From assembly GCA_030268105.1 (NCBI GenBank), contig BSDZ01000008.1, positions 4,774,001 to 4,838,000 on the forward strand: a stretch of DNA of 64,000 nt. Direction: 5' to 3'. This DNA comes from Volvox africanus (taxonomy: Eukaryota; Chlorophyta; Chlorophyceae; Chlamydomonadales; Volvocaceae). This document shows positions 11,259-25,646 of this stretch, piece after piece. Numbering within the stretch: position 1 is the first letter of the stretch; each line of letters begins with the position of its first letter. The position numbers and the translations under genes are program-made. The notes beneath the pieces were generated by a model. It was not told the DNA's origin, did not search any database, and saw only the letters and a program-made list of their open reading frames with translations.

Positions 11259-11330
11259 GGGGCTTTAGCTCAGTGGTAGAGCGCGCGCTTCGCATGCGTG
11301 AGGTCACCGGATCGATCCCGGTAAGCTCCA
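11259..11330 (+). tRNA. tRNA-Ala(CGC), unit 4
   Basis: 72 nt, complete cloverleaf with 7-base T-loop. Confidence 0.65.
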
Positions 11331-12477
11331 TTGCCCAAGGTAGAAGGTGAGTGCAGCACTGACACATGTAAGATCGGCATCCAGAAAGGGAGTACACGGT
11401 CATCAACATCAGATACAATGTGATACAATTTACATGTACAACCTCTGATCATATCAATACAAGCTCTAATGACGGCCACGTTAGAAGCCTACAAAAGGAA
11501 GTGGCTACAAATTATGTTCTGTGACATGTTTGTCATGGCTTACACAGCACGTAACTGGGAGATGGTGAGAGCTTACAGGCATGCACAAAACAACAACAAA
11601 CAAACACACACAGAGACACACAGTTGGGAGTGCCAACATTTTGGGTGGAGCCCCAGCACAAAGCGCCTCAGGGGGCCCTGCCCTGTAGGATTGCCCATAT
11701 ATATATATGTGTGTGTGTGTGTGTATATGTGTGTGTATATATGTGTATATATATGTGTGTGTATATATGTGTGTGTATATATATGTGTGTGAATGTAATG
11801 ACCAAACTAATTGATTCACCTACCTAGTGTTGTATACCTCTTACTAAAGCACATAAACTCAATGTAGAGTGCATCATGTGTGAGGGGCATGTACCTAACT
11901 CATGTGTGAGGATCCACAGCAGGATCATCATATAAAGGACTTTACAGCATCCATGCAATGCCTCTTCTTGCGTGCAGAGGTATGATCTATGCGCAGGCAT
12001 AGGCTCGTGCATATTCCCTCACATCGCTGATGCTATTGTGATGCCAGGTAAGTTTTGATGCCAAAACATGAGCGCAGTATTATGCAAATATTGATCTATG
12101 CATGATCATAATAATCTTAATAATCATGATAAGAATCATTATAATAATTACAATACTCAGAATATCATCATCATCATCATATAATTATAACAATCATAAT
12201 AATAACAACAATAATACAATAATAATCATAATATTAATCATAATAATAATAATAATAACAACAACAACAACAATCATCATCATCATCACAATGATGATAA
12301 TAATTATAATCATTATAATAATAACTGGTCCTGTGCAGGAGCATATGGCGGCCAAAGTATCCATGTTGCTGCGTGGCAAATGGATTACCACAGAAGTGCC
12401 ATATTATGCGCGTCATCATGCATTAAGCAAAGATTATGATTGCAATCATATGAGTGTATTAAGCGCTGCAAAATCGT

Positions 12478-14130
12478 ATGCTTTTGACTGCATGCAATTT
12501 GAAATGGTGATGGATTTGATGCTGGGGTACTTGGTTATATTCCTTGATATGTAATGTTTTTGTTGCTTGCAGACATTGGGGTTGAACAGAGGATGCATGT
12601 GCAACCTTAAATTGAGCTTAAGGTTTTTACTGTATCACATGCACTGTATCTATCACGTGGTTTCACAGCAGGAAGATGGCTGTCAAAGCGAATGGTAATT
12701 TTGTCTTATGTGGTTTACTCATATTTCAACAGTGTGAAATGCGGCACAATTTGGAAACAAATGTGGCTTGAGCAGCATTTGTATGACCTTGTCCTTGCCA
12801 AACCTGTTTGTGCTCATAATGTTTGTGTCAGCTGCAGGCGGGATTCCTTGCTATACAATATTGTATCATACAGATCCATCATCCTGCAACCATAATGCAG
12901 CTTTATTTGATGAGTCATTGACGGATATGGTGATGGATTTGATGCTGGGGCTTCCTCCAGAGTTCCAAGCCCTCAGGTGATGTTTCATAGAAGGGGCCCT
13001 TAGGATGGCTGCACGCACATTGGCATCTGCTGTGGGACAGCTTAAGTTACGGATAGATAGGGAGCCGAGAGAATGTCACATGCTCACCTGTACATCCATG
13101 AATGATGTTCATGCACTCAGTCGCTGCTTGGGGCTTTAGCTCAGTGGTAGAGCGCGCGCTTTGCATGCGTGAGGTCACCGGATCCCGGTAAGCTCCACGT
13201 ATTGGGGCATGCATACGTATGTCTTGTTGTAAGCTCGGACGAGAAACATGCTTCGGGGATGGTTTCTTTAAACCAATAAAAGGAAGAGGCTACAAATTTT
13301 CTTCTGTAACATGGCATGGCTTAGACAGCACTTGATTGGGAAACTGTAAGAGTTTACTGGCATGCACAAACACAAACACACACAAAAATACAAGCTTGGG
13401 AGTGCCAACGTTTGGGGTGGGGCCCCAGCACATAGCACCTCAGGGGGCCCTGCCCTGTAGGATTGCCCATATGTGTGTGTGTGTGGTGTGGGTGTGTGTG
13501 TGTGTGTATGTGTGTGTGTGTCCTTGTATCCCTCTTCACTGCTCATGCACTTATCTGCATGTCTGGACGTTTAGTGCCAAGTGTCGAATGCTCACAAGAC
13601 AGACGAAAGCATTCAGACACGATCTCACAGCAGGGGAAGACGTCAGAGTGAAAAGGGTACAACTTACAGTCAATTAGACGTGATGCGGTGCATCAGAACT
13701 GATGACAGGCGATCATCATCTAACCGGCTAATGGTGTGCAAGCTGGGCTCGGGGCAATAAATGTGTATGATAATATCGAAGATAACCTGAGTAAGGGCTC
13801 GGAAAACACTTAAGGTGTTTGGCCGTCCTCATACATATTATACTTGTGATAGATACAGTAGATACAGTAACCGTCACAAATGCTGCTCGGAACTCTTTTG
13901 CAGCTTCTTGCGTGCAGAGGTATGATCTATGGGCAGGCATAGGCTCGTGCATATTCCCTCACCTCGCTGATGCTATTGTGATGCCAGGTAAGTTTTGATG
14001 CCAAAAATGAGGGCAGTTTTATGCAAGTATTGCTTATGCATATTGATCTATGCATGGTCATAATAATCATTATAATCATGATAAGATTATGATTGCAATC
14101 ATATGAGTGTATTAAGCGCTGCAAAATCGT
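12478..14130 (+). repeat. Array unit 5: short, A monomer only (1653 bp)
   Basis: Monomer A is followed directly by another A. At the junction the next unit reads TTTGAAATGG, the B-to-A form, so the exchange that removed B lies left of that diagnostic base. Confidence 0.95.
13130..13197 (+). pseudogene. tRNA-Ala(TGC)-like, unit 5
   Basis: 68 nt, T-loop ATC. It is the only tRNA-like sequence in this short unit. Confidence 0.75.
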
Positions 14131-14782
14131 ATGCTTTTGACTGCATGCAATTTGAAATGGTGATGGATTTGATGCTGGGGTACTTGGTTATATTCCTTGA
14201 TATGTAATGTTTTTGTTGCTTGCAGACATTGGGGTTGAACAGAGGATGCATGTGCAACCTTAAATTGAGCTTAAAGTTTTTACTGTATCACATGCACTGT
14301 ATCTATCACGTGGTTTCACAGCAGGAAGATGGCTGTCAAAGCGAATGGTAATTTTGTCTTATGTGGTTTACTCATATTTCAACAGTGTGAAATGCGGCAC
14401 AATTTGGAAACAAATGTGGCTTGAGCAGCATTTGTATGACCTTGTCCTTGCCAAACCTGTTTGTGCTCATAATGTTTGTGTCAGCTGCAGGCGGGATTCC
14501 TTGCTATACAATATTGTATCATACAGATCCATCATCCTGCAACCATAATGCAGCTTTATTTGATGAGTCATTGACGGATATGGTGATGGATTTGATGCTG
14601 GGGCTTCCTCCAGAGTTCCAAGCCCTCAGGTGATGTTTCATAGAAGGGGCCCTTAGGATGGCTGCACGCACATTGGCATCTGCTGTGGGACAGCTTAAGT
14701 TACGGATAGATAGGGAGCCGAGAGAATGTCACATGCTCACCTGTACATCCATGAATGATGTTCATGCACTCAGTCGCTGCTT

Positions 14783-14850
14783 GGGGCTTTAGCTCAGTGG
14801 TAGAGCGCGCGCTTTGCATGCGTGAGGTCACCGGATCCCGGTAAGCTCCA
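14783..14850 (+). pseudogene. tRNA-Ala(TGC)-like, unit 6
   Basis: 68 nt, T-loop ATC. Confidence 0.75.
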
Positions 14851-16013
14851 CGTATTGGGGCATGCATACGTATGTCTTGTTGTAAGCTCGGACGAGAAAC
14901 ATGCTTCGGGGATGGTTTCTTTAAACCAATAAAAGGAAGAGGCTACAAATTTTCTTCTGTAACATGGCATGGCTTAGACAGCACTTGATTGGGAAACTGT
15001 AAGAGTTTACTGGCATGCACAAACACAAACACACACAAAAATACAAGCTTGGGAGTGCCAACGTTTGGGGTGGGGCCCCAGCACATAGCACCTCAGGGGG
15101 CCCTGCCCTGTAGGATTGCCCATATGTGTGTGTGTGTGGTGTGGGTGTGTGTGTGTGTGTATGTGTGTGTGTGTCCTTGTATCCCTCTTCACTGCTCATG
15201 CACTTATCTGCATGTCTGGACGTTTAGTGCCAAGTGTCGAATGCTCACAAGACAGACGAAAGCATTCAGACACGATCTCACAGCAGGGGAAGACGTCAGA
15301 GTGAAAAGGGTACAACTTACAGTCAATTAGACGTGATGCGGTGCATCAGAACTGATGACAGGCGATCATCATCTAACCGGCTAATGGTGTGCAAGCTGGG
15401 CTCGGGGCAATAAATGTGTATGATAATATCGAAGATAACCTGAGTAAGGGCTCGGAAAACACTTAAGGTGTTTGGCCGTCCTCATACATATTATACTTGT
15501 GATAGATACAGTAGCTACAGTAACCGTCACAAATGCTGCTCGGAACTCTTTTGCAGCTTCTTGCGTGCAGAGGTATGATCTATGGGCAGGCATAGGCTCG
15601 TGCATATTCCCTCACCTCGCTGATGCTATTGTGATGCCAGGTAAGTTTTGATGCCAAAAATGAGGGCAGTTTTATGCAAGTATTGCTTATGCATATTGAT
15701 CTATGCATGGTCATAATAATCATTATAATCATGATAAGATTATGATTGCAATCATATGAGTGTATTAAGCGCTGCAAAATCGTATGCTTTTGACTGCATG
15801 CAATTTGATATGGTGATGGATTTGATGGTGGGGCTTTCTCTGAGTTCCAAGCCCCCAGGTGACTTTTCATACAAGAGGCGCTTAGGATGGCTGCACACAC
15901 ATTGGCATCTGCTGTGGCAAGTAAAGTGGGACAGCTGGAGATGGTGCGCACGTACAGGGAACAAGTACATTCACTAACCGTAACTAATGCTGCTCGGAAC
16001 GCTTTTGCAGCTT

Positions 16014-16085
16014 GGGGCTTTAGCTCAGTGGTAGAGCGCGCGCTTCGCATGCGTGAGGTCACCGGATCGATCCCGGTAAGCTCCA
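16014..16085 (+). tRNA. tRNA-Ala(CGC), unit 6
   Basis: 72 nt, complete cloverleaf. Confidence 0.65.
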
Positions 16086-17889
16086 TTGCCCAAGGTAGAA
16101 GGTGAGTGCAGCACTGACACATGTAAGATCGGCATCCAGAAAGGGAGTACACGGTCATCAACATCAGATACAATGTGATACAATTTACATGTACAACCTC
16201 TGATCATATCAATACAAGCTCTAATGACGGCCACGTTAGAAGCCTACAAAAGGAAGTGGCTACAAATTATGTTCTGTGACATGTTTGTCATGGCTTACAC
16301 AGCACGTAACTGGGAGATGGTGAGAGCTTACAGGCATGCACAAAACAACAACAAACAAACACACACAGAGACACACAGTTGGGAGTGCCAACATTTTGGG
16401 TGGAGCCCCAGCACAAAGCGCCTCAGGGGGCCCTGCCCTGTAGGATTGCCCATATATATATATATGTGTGTGTGTGTGTGTATATGTGTGTGTATATATG
16501 TGTATATATATGTGTGTGTATATATGTGTGTGTATATATATGTGTGTGAATGTAATGACCAAACTAATTGATTCACCTACCTAGTGTTGTATACCTCTTA
16601 CTAAAGCACATAAACTCAATGTAGAGTGCATCATGTGTGAGGGGCATGTACCTAACTCATGTGTGAGGATCCACAGCAGGATCATCATATAAAGGACTTT
16701 ACAGCATCCATGCAATGCCTCTTCTTGCGTGCAGAGGTATGATCTATGCGCAGGCATAGGCTCGTGCATATTCCCTCACATCGCTGATGCTATTGTGATG
16801 CCAGGTAAGTTTTGATGCCAAAACATGAGCGCAGTATTATGCAAATATTGATCTATGCATGATCATAATAATCTTAATAATCATGATAAGAATCATTATA
16901 ATAATTACAATACTCAGAATATCATCATCATCATCATCATATAATTATAACAATCATAATAATAACAACAATAATACAATAATAATCATAATATTAATCA
17001 TAATAATAATAATAATAACAACAACAACAACAATCATCATCATCATCACAATGATGATAATAATTATAATCATTATAATAATAACTGGTCCTGTGCAGGA
17101 GCATATGGCGGCCAAAGTATCCATGTTGCTGCGTGGCAAATGGATTACCACAGAAATGCCATATTATGCGCGTCATCATGCATTAAGCAAAGATTATGAT
17201 TGCAATCATATGAGTGTATTAAGCGCTGCAAAATCGTATGCTTTTGACTGCATGCAATTTGAAATGGTGATGGATTTGATGCTGGGGTACTTGGTTATAT
17301 TCCTTGATATGTAATGTTTTTGTTGCTTGCAGACATTGGGGTTGAACAGAGGATGCATGTGCAACCTTAAATTGAGCTTAAGGTTTTTACTGTATCACAT
17401 GCACTGTATCTATCACGTGGTTTCACAGCAGGAAGATGGCTGTCAAAGCGAATGGTAATTTTGTCTTATGTGGTTTACTCATATTTCAACAGTGTGAAAT
17501 GCGGCACAATTTGGAAACAAATGTGGCTTGAGCAGCATTTGTATGACCTTGTCCTTGCCAAACCTGTTTGTGCTCATAATGTTTGTGTCAGCTGCAGGCG
17601 GGATTCCTTGCTATACAATATTGTATCATACAGATCCATCATCCTGCAACCATAATGCAGATTTATTTGATGAGTCATTGACGGATATGGTGATGGATTT
17701 GATGCTGGGGCTTCCTCCAGAGTTCCAAGCCCTCAGGTGATGTTTCATAGAAGGGGCCCTTAGGATGGCTGCACGCACATTGGCATCTGCTGTGGGACAG
17801 CTTAAGTTACGGATAGATAGGGAGCCGAGAGAATGTCACATGCTCACCTGTACATCCATGAATGATGTTCATGCACTCAGTCGCTGCTT

Positions 17890-17957
17890 GGGGCTTTAGC
17901 TCAGTGGTAGAGCGCGCGCTTTGCATGCGTGAGGTCACCGGATCCCGGTAAGCTCCA
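17890..17957 (+). pseudogene. tRNA-Ala(TGC)-like, unit 7
   Basis: 68 nt, T-loop ATC. Confidence 0.75.
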
Positions 17958-19120
17958 CGTATTGGGGCATGCATACGTATGTCTTGTTGTAAGCTCGGAC
18001 GAGAAACATGCTTCGGGGATGGTTTCTTTAAACCAATAAAAGGAAGAGGCTACAAATTTTCTTCTGTAACATGGCATGGCTTAGACAGCACTTGATTGGG
18101 AAACTGTAAGAGTTTACTGGCATGCACAAACACAAACACACACAAAAATACAAGCTTGGGAGTGCCAACGTTTGGGGTGGGGCCCCAGCACATAGCACCT
18201 CAGGGGGCCCTGCCCTGTAGGATTGCCCATATGTGTGTGTGTGTGGTGTGGGTGTGTGTGTGTGTGTATGTGTGTGTGTGTCCTTGTATCCCTCTTCACT
18301 GCTCATGCACTTATCTGCATGTCTGGACGTTTAGTGCCAAGTGTCGAATGCTCACAAGACAGACGAAAGCATTCAGACACGATCTCACAGCAGGGGAAGA
18401 CGTCAGAGTGAAAAGGGTACAACTTACAGTCAATTAGACGTGATGCGGTGCATCAGAACTGATGACAGGCGATCATCATCTAACCGGCTAATGGTGTGCA
18501 AGCTGGGCTCGGGGCAATAAATGTGTATGATAATATCGAAGATAACCTGAGTAAGGGCTCGGAAAACACTTAAGGTGTTTGGCCGTCCTCATACATATTA
18601 TACTTGTGATAGATACAGTAGATACAGTAACCGTCACAAATGCTGCTCGGAACTCTTTTGCAGCTTCTTGCGTGCAGAGGTATGATCTATGGGCAGGCAT
18701 AGGCTCGTGCATATTCCCTCACCTCGCTGATGCTATTGTGATGCCAGGTAAGTTTTGATGCCAAAAATGAGGGCAGTTTTATGCAAGTATTGCTTATGCA
18801 TATTGATCTATGCATGGTCATAATAATCATTATAATCATGATAAGATTATGATTGCAATCATATGAGTGTATTAAGCGCTGCAAAATCGTATGCTTTTGA
18901 CTGCATGCAATTTGATATGGTGATGGATTTGATGGTGGGGCTTTCTCTGAGTTCCAAGCCCCCAGGTGACTTTTCATACAAGAGGCGCTTAGGATGGCTG
19001 CACACACATTGGCATCTGCTGTGGCAAGTAAAGTGGGACAGCTGGAGATGGTGCGCACGTACAGGGAACAAGTACATTCACTAACCGTAACTAATGCTGC
19101 TCGGAACGCTTTTGCAGCTT

Positions 19121-19192
19121 GGGGCTTTAGCTCAGTGGTAGAGCGCGCGCTTCGCATGCGTGAGGTCACCGGATCGATCCCGGTAAGCTCCA
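19121..19192 (+). tRNA. tRNA-Ala(CGC), unit 7
   Basis: 72 nt, complete cloverleaf. Confidence 0.65.
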
Positions 19193-19558
19193 TTGCCCAA
19201 GGTAGAAGGTGAGTGCAGCACTGACACATGTAAGATCGGCATCCAGAAAGGGAGTACACGGTCATCAACATCAGATACAATGTGATACAATTTACATGTA
19301 CAACCTCTGATCATATCAATACAAGCTCTAATGACGGCCACGTTAGAAGCCTACAAAAGGAAGTGGCTACAAATTATGTTCTGTGACATGTTTGTCATGG
19401 CTTACACAGCACGTAACTGGGAGATGGTGAGAGCTTACAGGCATGCACAAAACAACAACAAACAAACACACACAGAGACACACAGTTGGGAGTGCCAACA
19501 TTTTGGGTGGAGCCCCAGCACAAAGCGCCTCAGGGGGCCCTGCCCTGTAGGATTGCCC

Positions 19559-19590
<32 letters not shown>

Positions 19591-20346
19591 ATATGTGTGT
19601 GTATATATGTGTATATATATGTGTGTGTATATATGTGTGTGTATATATATGTGTGTGAATGTAATGACCAAACTAATTGATTCACCTACCTAGTGTTGTA
19701 TACCTCTTACTAAAGCACATAAACTCAATGTAGAGTGCATCATGTGTGAGGGGCATGTACCTAACTCATGTGTGAGGATCCACAGCAGGATCATCATATA
19801 AAGGACTTTACAGCATCCATGCAATGCCTCTTCTTGCGTGCAGAGGTATGATCTATGCGCAGGCATAGGCTCGTGCATATTCCCTCACATCGCTGATGCT
19901 ATTGTGATGCCAGGTAAGTTTTGATGCCAAAACATGAGCGCAGTATTATGCAAATATTGATCTATGCATGATCATAATAATCTTAATAATCATGATAAGA
20001 ATCATTATAATAATTACAATACTCAGAATATCATCATCATCATCATCATCATATAATTATAACAATCATAATAATAACAACAATAATACAATAATAATCA
20101 TAATATTAATCATAATAATAATAATAACAACAACAACAACAATCATCATCATCATCACAATGATGATAATAATTATAATCATTATAATAATAACTGGTCC
20201 TGTGCAGGAGCATATGGCGGCCAAAGTATCCATGTTGCTGCGTGGCAAATGGATTACCACAGAAATGCCATATTATGCGCGTCATCATGCATTAAGCAAA
20301 GATTATGATTGCAATCATATGAGTGTATTAAGCGCTGCAAAATCGT

Positions 20347-21999
20347 ATGCTTTTGACTGCATGCAATTTGAAATGGTGATGGATTTGATGCTGGGGTACT
20401 TGGTTATATTCCTTGATATGTAATGTTTTTGTTGCTTGCAGACATTGGGGTTGAACAGAGGATGCATGTGCAACCTTAAATTGAGCTTAAGGTTTTTACT
20501 GTATCACATGCACTGTATCTATCACGTGGTTTCACAGCAGGAAGATGGCTGTCAAAGCGAATGGTAATTTTGTCTTATGTGGTTTACTCATATTTCAACA
20601 GTGTGAAATGCGGCACAATTTGGAAACAAATGTGGCTTGAGCAGCATTTGTATGACCTTGTCCTTGCCAAACCTGTTTGTGCTCATAATGTTTGTGTCAG
20701 CTGCAGGCGGGATTCCTTGCTATACAATATTGTATCATACAGATCCATCATCCTGCAACCATAATGCAGATTTATTTGATGAGTCATTGACGGATATGGT
20801 GATGGATTTGATGCTGGGGCTTCCTCCAGAGTTCCAAGCCCTCAGGTGATGTTTCATAGAAGGGGCCCTTAGGATGGCTGCACGCACATTGGCATCTGCT
20901 GTGGGACAGCTTAAGTTACGGATAGATAGGGAGCCGAGAGAATGTCACATGCTCACCTGTACATCCATGAATGATGTTCATGCACTCAGTCGCTGCTTGG
21001 GGCTTTAGCTCAGTGGTAGAGCGCGCGCTTTGCATGCGTGAGGTCACCGGATCCCAGTAAGCTCCACGTATTGGGGCATGCATACGTATGTCTTGTTGTA
21101 AGCTCGGACGAGAAACATGCTTCGGGGATGGTTTCTTTAAACCAATAAAAGGAAGAGGCTACAAATTTTCTTCTGTAACATGGCATGGCTTAGACAGCAC
21201 TTGATTGGGAAACTGTAAGAGTTTACTGGCATGCACAAACACAAACACACACAAAAATACAAGCTTGGGAGTGCCAACGTTTGGGGTGGGGCCCCAGCAC
21301 ATAGCACCTCAGGGGGCCCTGCCCTGTAGGATTGCCCATATGTGTGTGTGTGTGGTGTGGGTGTGTGTGTGTGTGTATGTGTGTGTGTGTCCTTGTATCC
21401 CTCTTCACTGCTCATGCACTTATCTGCATGTCTGGACGTTTAGTGCCAAGTGTCGAATGCTCACAAGACAGACGAAAGCATTCAGACACGATCTCACAGC
21501 AGGGGAAGACGTCAGAGTGAAAAGGGTACAACTTACAGTCAATTAGACGTGATGCGGTGCATCAGAACTGATGACAGGCGATCATCATCTAACCGGCTAA
21601 TGGTGTGCAAGCTGGGCTCGGGGCAATAAATGTGTATGATAATATCGAAGATAACCTGAGTAAGGGCTCGGAAAACACTTAAGGTGTTTGGCCGTCCTCA
21701 TACATATTATACTTGTGATAGATACAGTAGATACAGTAACCGTCACAAATGCTGCTCGGAACTCTTTTGCAGCTTCTTGCGTGCTGAGGTATGATCTATG
21801 GGCAGGCATAGGCTCGTGCATATTCCCTCACCTCGCTGATGCTATTGTGATGCCAGGTAAGTTTTGATGCCAAAAATGAGGGCAGTTTTATGCAAGTATT
21901 GCTTATGCATATTGATCTATGCATGGTCATAATAATCATTATAATCATGATAAGATTATGATTGCAATCATATGAGTGTATTAAGCGCTGCAAAATCGT
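20347..21999 (+). repeat. Array unit 8: short, A monomer only (1653 bp)
   Basis: A alone, with a GTGCTGAGG variant near 21782 where others read GTGCAGAGG. The following junction is of the TTTGAAATGG form. Confidence 0.95.
20999..21066 (+). pseudogene. tRNA-Ala(TGC)-like, unit 8, T-stem mutated
   Basis: Here the 3' T-stem reads CCAGT instead of CCGGT, giving a further mispair on top of the 3-base T-loop. Such decay fits a non-functional copy. Confidence 0.75.
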
Positions 22000-23691
22000 A
22001 TGCTTTTGACTGCATGCAATTTGAAATGGTGATGGATTTGATGCTGGGGTACTTGGTTATATTCCTTGATATGTAATGTTTTTGTTGCTTGCAGACATTG
22101 GGGTTGAACAGAGGATGCATGTGCAACCTTAAATTGAGCTTAAGGTTTTTACTGTATCACATGCACTGTATCTATCACGTGGTTTCACAGCAGGAAGATG
22201 GCTGTCAAAGCGAATGGTAATTTTGTCTTATGTGGTTTACTCATATTTCAACAGTGTGAAATGCGGCACAATTTGGAAACAAATGTGGCTTGAGCAGCAT
22301 TTGTATGACCTTGTCCTTGCCAAACCTGTTTGTGCTCATAATGTTTGTGTCAGCTGCAGGCGGGATTCCTTGCTATACAATATTGTATCATACAGATCCA
22401 TCATCCTGCAACCATAATGCAGATTTATTTGATGAGTCATTGACGGATATGGTGATGGATTTGATGCTGGGGCTTCCTCCAGAGTTCCAAGCCCTCAGGT
22501 GATGTTTCATAGAAGGGGCCCTTAGGATGGCTGCACGCACATTGGCATCTGCTGTGGGACAGCTTAAGTTACGGATAGATAGGGAGCCGAGAGAATGTCA
22601 CATGCTCACCTGTACATCCATGAATGATGTTCATGCACTCAGTCGCTGCTTGGGGCTTTAGCTCAGTGGTAGAGCGCGCGCTTTGCATGCGTGAGGTCAC
22701 CGGATCCCGGTAAGCTCCACGTATTGGGGCATGCATACGTATGTCTTGTTGTAAGCTCGGACGAGAAACATGCTTCGGGGATGGTTTCTTTAAACCAATA
22801 AAAGGAAGAGGCTACAAATTTTCTTCTGTAACATGGCATGGCTTAGACAGCACTTGATTGGGAAACTGTAAGAGTTTACTGGCATGCACAAACACAAACA
22901 CACACAAAAATACAAGCTTGGGAGTGCCAACGTTTGGGGTGGGGCCCCAGCACATAGCACCTCAGGGGGCCCTGCCCTGTAGGATTGCCCATATGTGTGT
23001 GTGTGTGGTGTGGGTGTGTGTGTGTGTGTATGTGTGTGTGTGTCCTTGTATCCCTCTTCACTGCTCATGCACTTATCTGCATGTCTGGACGTTTAGTGCC
23101 AAGTGTCGAATGCTCACAAGACAGACGAAAGCATTCAGACACGATCTCACAGCAGGGGAAGACGTCAGAGTGAAAAGGGTACAACTTACAGTCAATTAGA
23201 CGTGATGCGGTGCATCAGAACTGATGACAGGCGATCATCATCTAACCGGCTAATGGTGTGCAAGCTGGGCTCGGGGCAATAAATGTGTATGATAATATCG
23301 AAGATAACCTGAGTAAGGGCTCGGAAAACACTTAAGGTGTTTGGCCGTCCTCATACATATTATACTTGTGATAGATACAGTAGATACAGTAACCGTCACA
23401 AATGCTGCTCGGAACTCTTTTGCAGCTTCTTGCGTGCAGAGGTATGATCTATGGGCAGGCATAGGCTCGTGCATATTCCCTCACCTCGCTGATGCTATTG
23501 TGATGCCAGGTAAGTTTTGATGCCAAAAATGAGGGCAGTTTTATGCAAGTATTGCTTATGCATATTGATCTATGCATGGTCATAATAATCATTATAATCA
23601 GATTATAATATTATAATAATATTATAATAATAATCATTATAATAAGATTATGATTGCAATCATATGAGTGTATTAAGCGCTGCAAAATCGT
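22000..23691 (+). repeat. Array unit 9: short, A monomer with AT insertion (1692 bp)
   Basis: A alone, with about 39 extra AT-rich bases near 23601-23643, built from ATTATAATA-type words close to the unit's 3' end. The junction to unit 10 reads TTTGATATGG followed by GATGCTGG, so this exchange fell right of the A/T marker and left of the C/G marker. Confidence 0.95.
22652..22719 (+). pseudogene. tRNA-Ala(TGC)-like, unit 9
   Basis: 68 nt, T-loop ATC. Confidence 0.75.
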
Positions 23692-24343
23692 ATGCTTTTG
23701 ACTGCATGCAATTTGATATGGTGATGGATTTGATGCTGGGGTACTTGGTTATATTCCTTGATATGTAATGTTTTTGTTGCTTGCAGACATTGGGGTTGAA
23801 CAGAGGATGCATGTGCAACCTTAAATTGAGCTTAAGGTTTTTACTGTATCACATGCACTGTATCTATCACGTGGTTTCACAGCAGGAAGATGGCTGTCAA
23901 AGCGAATGGTAATTTTGTCTTATGTGGTTTACTCATATTTCAACAGTGTGAAATGCGGCACAATTTGGAAACAAATGTGGCTTGAGCAGCATTTGTATGA
24001 CCTTGTCCTTGCCAAACCTGTTTGTGCTCATAATGTTTGTGTCAGCTGCAGGCGGGATTCCTTGCTATACAATATTGTATCATACAGATCCATCATCCTG
24101 CAACCATAATGCAGATTTATTTGATGAGTCATTGACGGATATGGTGATGGATTTGATGCTGGGGCTTCCTCCAGAGTTCCAAGCCCTCAGGTGATGTTTC
24201 ATAGAAGGGGCCCTTAGGATGGCTGCACGCACATTGGCATCTGCTGTGGGACAGCTTAAGTTACGGATAGATAGGGAGCCGAGAGAATGTCACATGCTCA
24301 CCTGTACATCCATGAATGATGTTCATGCACTCAGTCGCTGCTT

Positions 24344-24411
24344 GGGGCTTTAGCTCAGTGGTAGAGCGCGCGCTTTGCATGCGTGAGGTCACCGGATCCC
24401 GGTAAGCTCCA
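24344..24411 (+). pseudogene. tRNA-Ala(TGC)-like, unit 10
   Basis: 68 nt, T-loop ATC. Confidence 0.75.
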
Positions 24412-25574
24412 CGTATTGGGGCATGCATACGTATGTCTTGTTGTAAGCTCGGACGAGAAACATGCTTCGGGGATGGTTTCTTTAAACCAATAAAAGGAAG
24501 AGGCTACAAATTTTCTTCTGTAACATGGCATGGCTTAGACAGCACTTGATTGGGAAACTGTAAGAGTTTACTGGCATGCACAAACACAAACACACACAAA
24601 AATACAAGCTTGGGAGTGCCAACGTTTGGGGTGGGGCCCCAGCACATAGCACCTCAGGGGGCCCTGCCCTGTAGGATTGCCCATATGTGTGTGTGTGTGG
24701 TGTGGGTGTGTGTGTGTGTGTATGTGTGTGTGTGTCCTTGTATCCCTCTTCACTGCTCATGCACTTATCTGCATGTCTGGACGTTTAGTGCCAAGTGTCG
24801 AATGCTCACAAGACAGACGAAAGCATTCAGACACGATCTCACAGCAGGGGAAGACGTCAGAGTGAAAAGGGTACAACTTACAGTCAATTAGACGTGATGC
24901 GGTGCATCAGAACTGATGACAGGCGATCATCATCTAACCGGCTAATGGTGTGCAAGCTGGGCTCGGGGCAATAAATGTGTATGATAATATCGAAGATAAC
25001 CTGAGTAAGGGCTCGGAAAACACTTAAGGTGTTTGGCCGTCCTCATACATATTATACTTGTGATAGATACAGTAGCTACAGTAACCGTCACAAATGCTGC
25101 TCGGAACTCTTTTGCAGCTTCTTGCGTGCAGAGGTATGATCTATGGGCAGGCATAGGCTCGTGCATATTCCCTCACCTCGCTGATGCTATTGTGATGCCA
25201 GGTAAGTTTTGATGCCAAAAATGAGGGCAGTTTTATGCAAGTATTGCTTATGCATATTGATCTATGCATGGTCATAATAATCATTATAATCATGATAAGA
25301 TTATGATTGCAATCATATGAGTGTATTAAGCGCTGCAAAATCGTATGCTTTTGACTGCATGCAATTTGATATGGTGATGGATTTGATGGTGGGGCTTTCT
25401 CTGAGTTCCAAGCCCCCAGGTGACTTTTCATACAAGAGGCGCTTAGGATGGCTGCACACACATTGGCATCTGCTGTGGCAAGTAAAGTGGGACAGCTGGA
25501 GATGGTGCGCACGTACAGGGAACAAGTACATTCACTAACCGTAACTAATGCTGCTCGGAACGCTTTTGCAGCTT

Positions 25575-25646
25575 GGGGCTTTAGCTCAGTGGTAGAGCGC
25601 GCGCTTCGCATGCGTGAGGTCACCGGATCGATCCCGGTAAGCTCCA
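25575..25646 (+). tRNA. tRNA-Ala(CGC), unit 10
   Basis: 72 nt, complete cloverleaf. Confidence 0.65.

Larger units (their letters stand above)
9376..12477 (+). repeat. Array unit 4: long A+B dimer
   Basis: A is 9376-11028 and B is 11029-12477. The triplet block has one extra ATA. The B monomer has GAAGTGCC where others read GAAATGCC, near 12394. Confidence 0.95.
14131..17237 (+). repeat. Array unit 6: long A+B dimer
   Basis: A is 14131-15783 and B is 15784-17237. It has the GTAGCTACAG variant, shared with units 2, 10, 11 and 13. It is the first unit of the first L L S S block. Confidence 0.95.
17238..20346 (+). repeat. Array unit 7: long A+B dimer
   Basis: A is 17238-18890 and B is 18891-20346. 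The ATC run in the triplet block is longer by two triplets than in unit 1. Confidence 0.95.
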
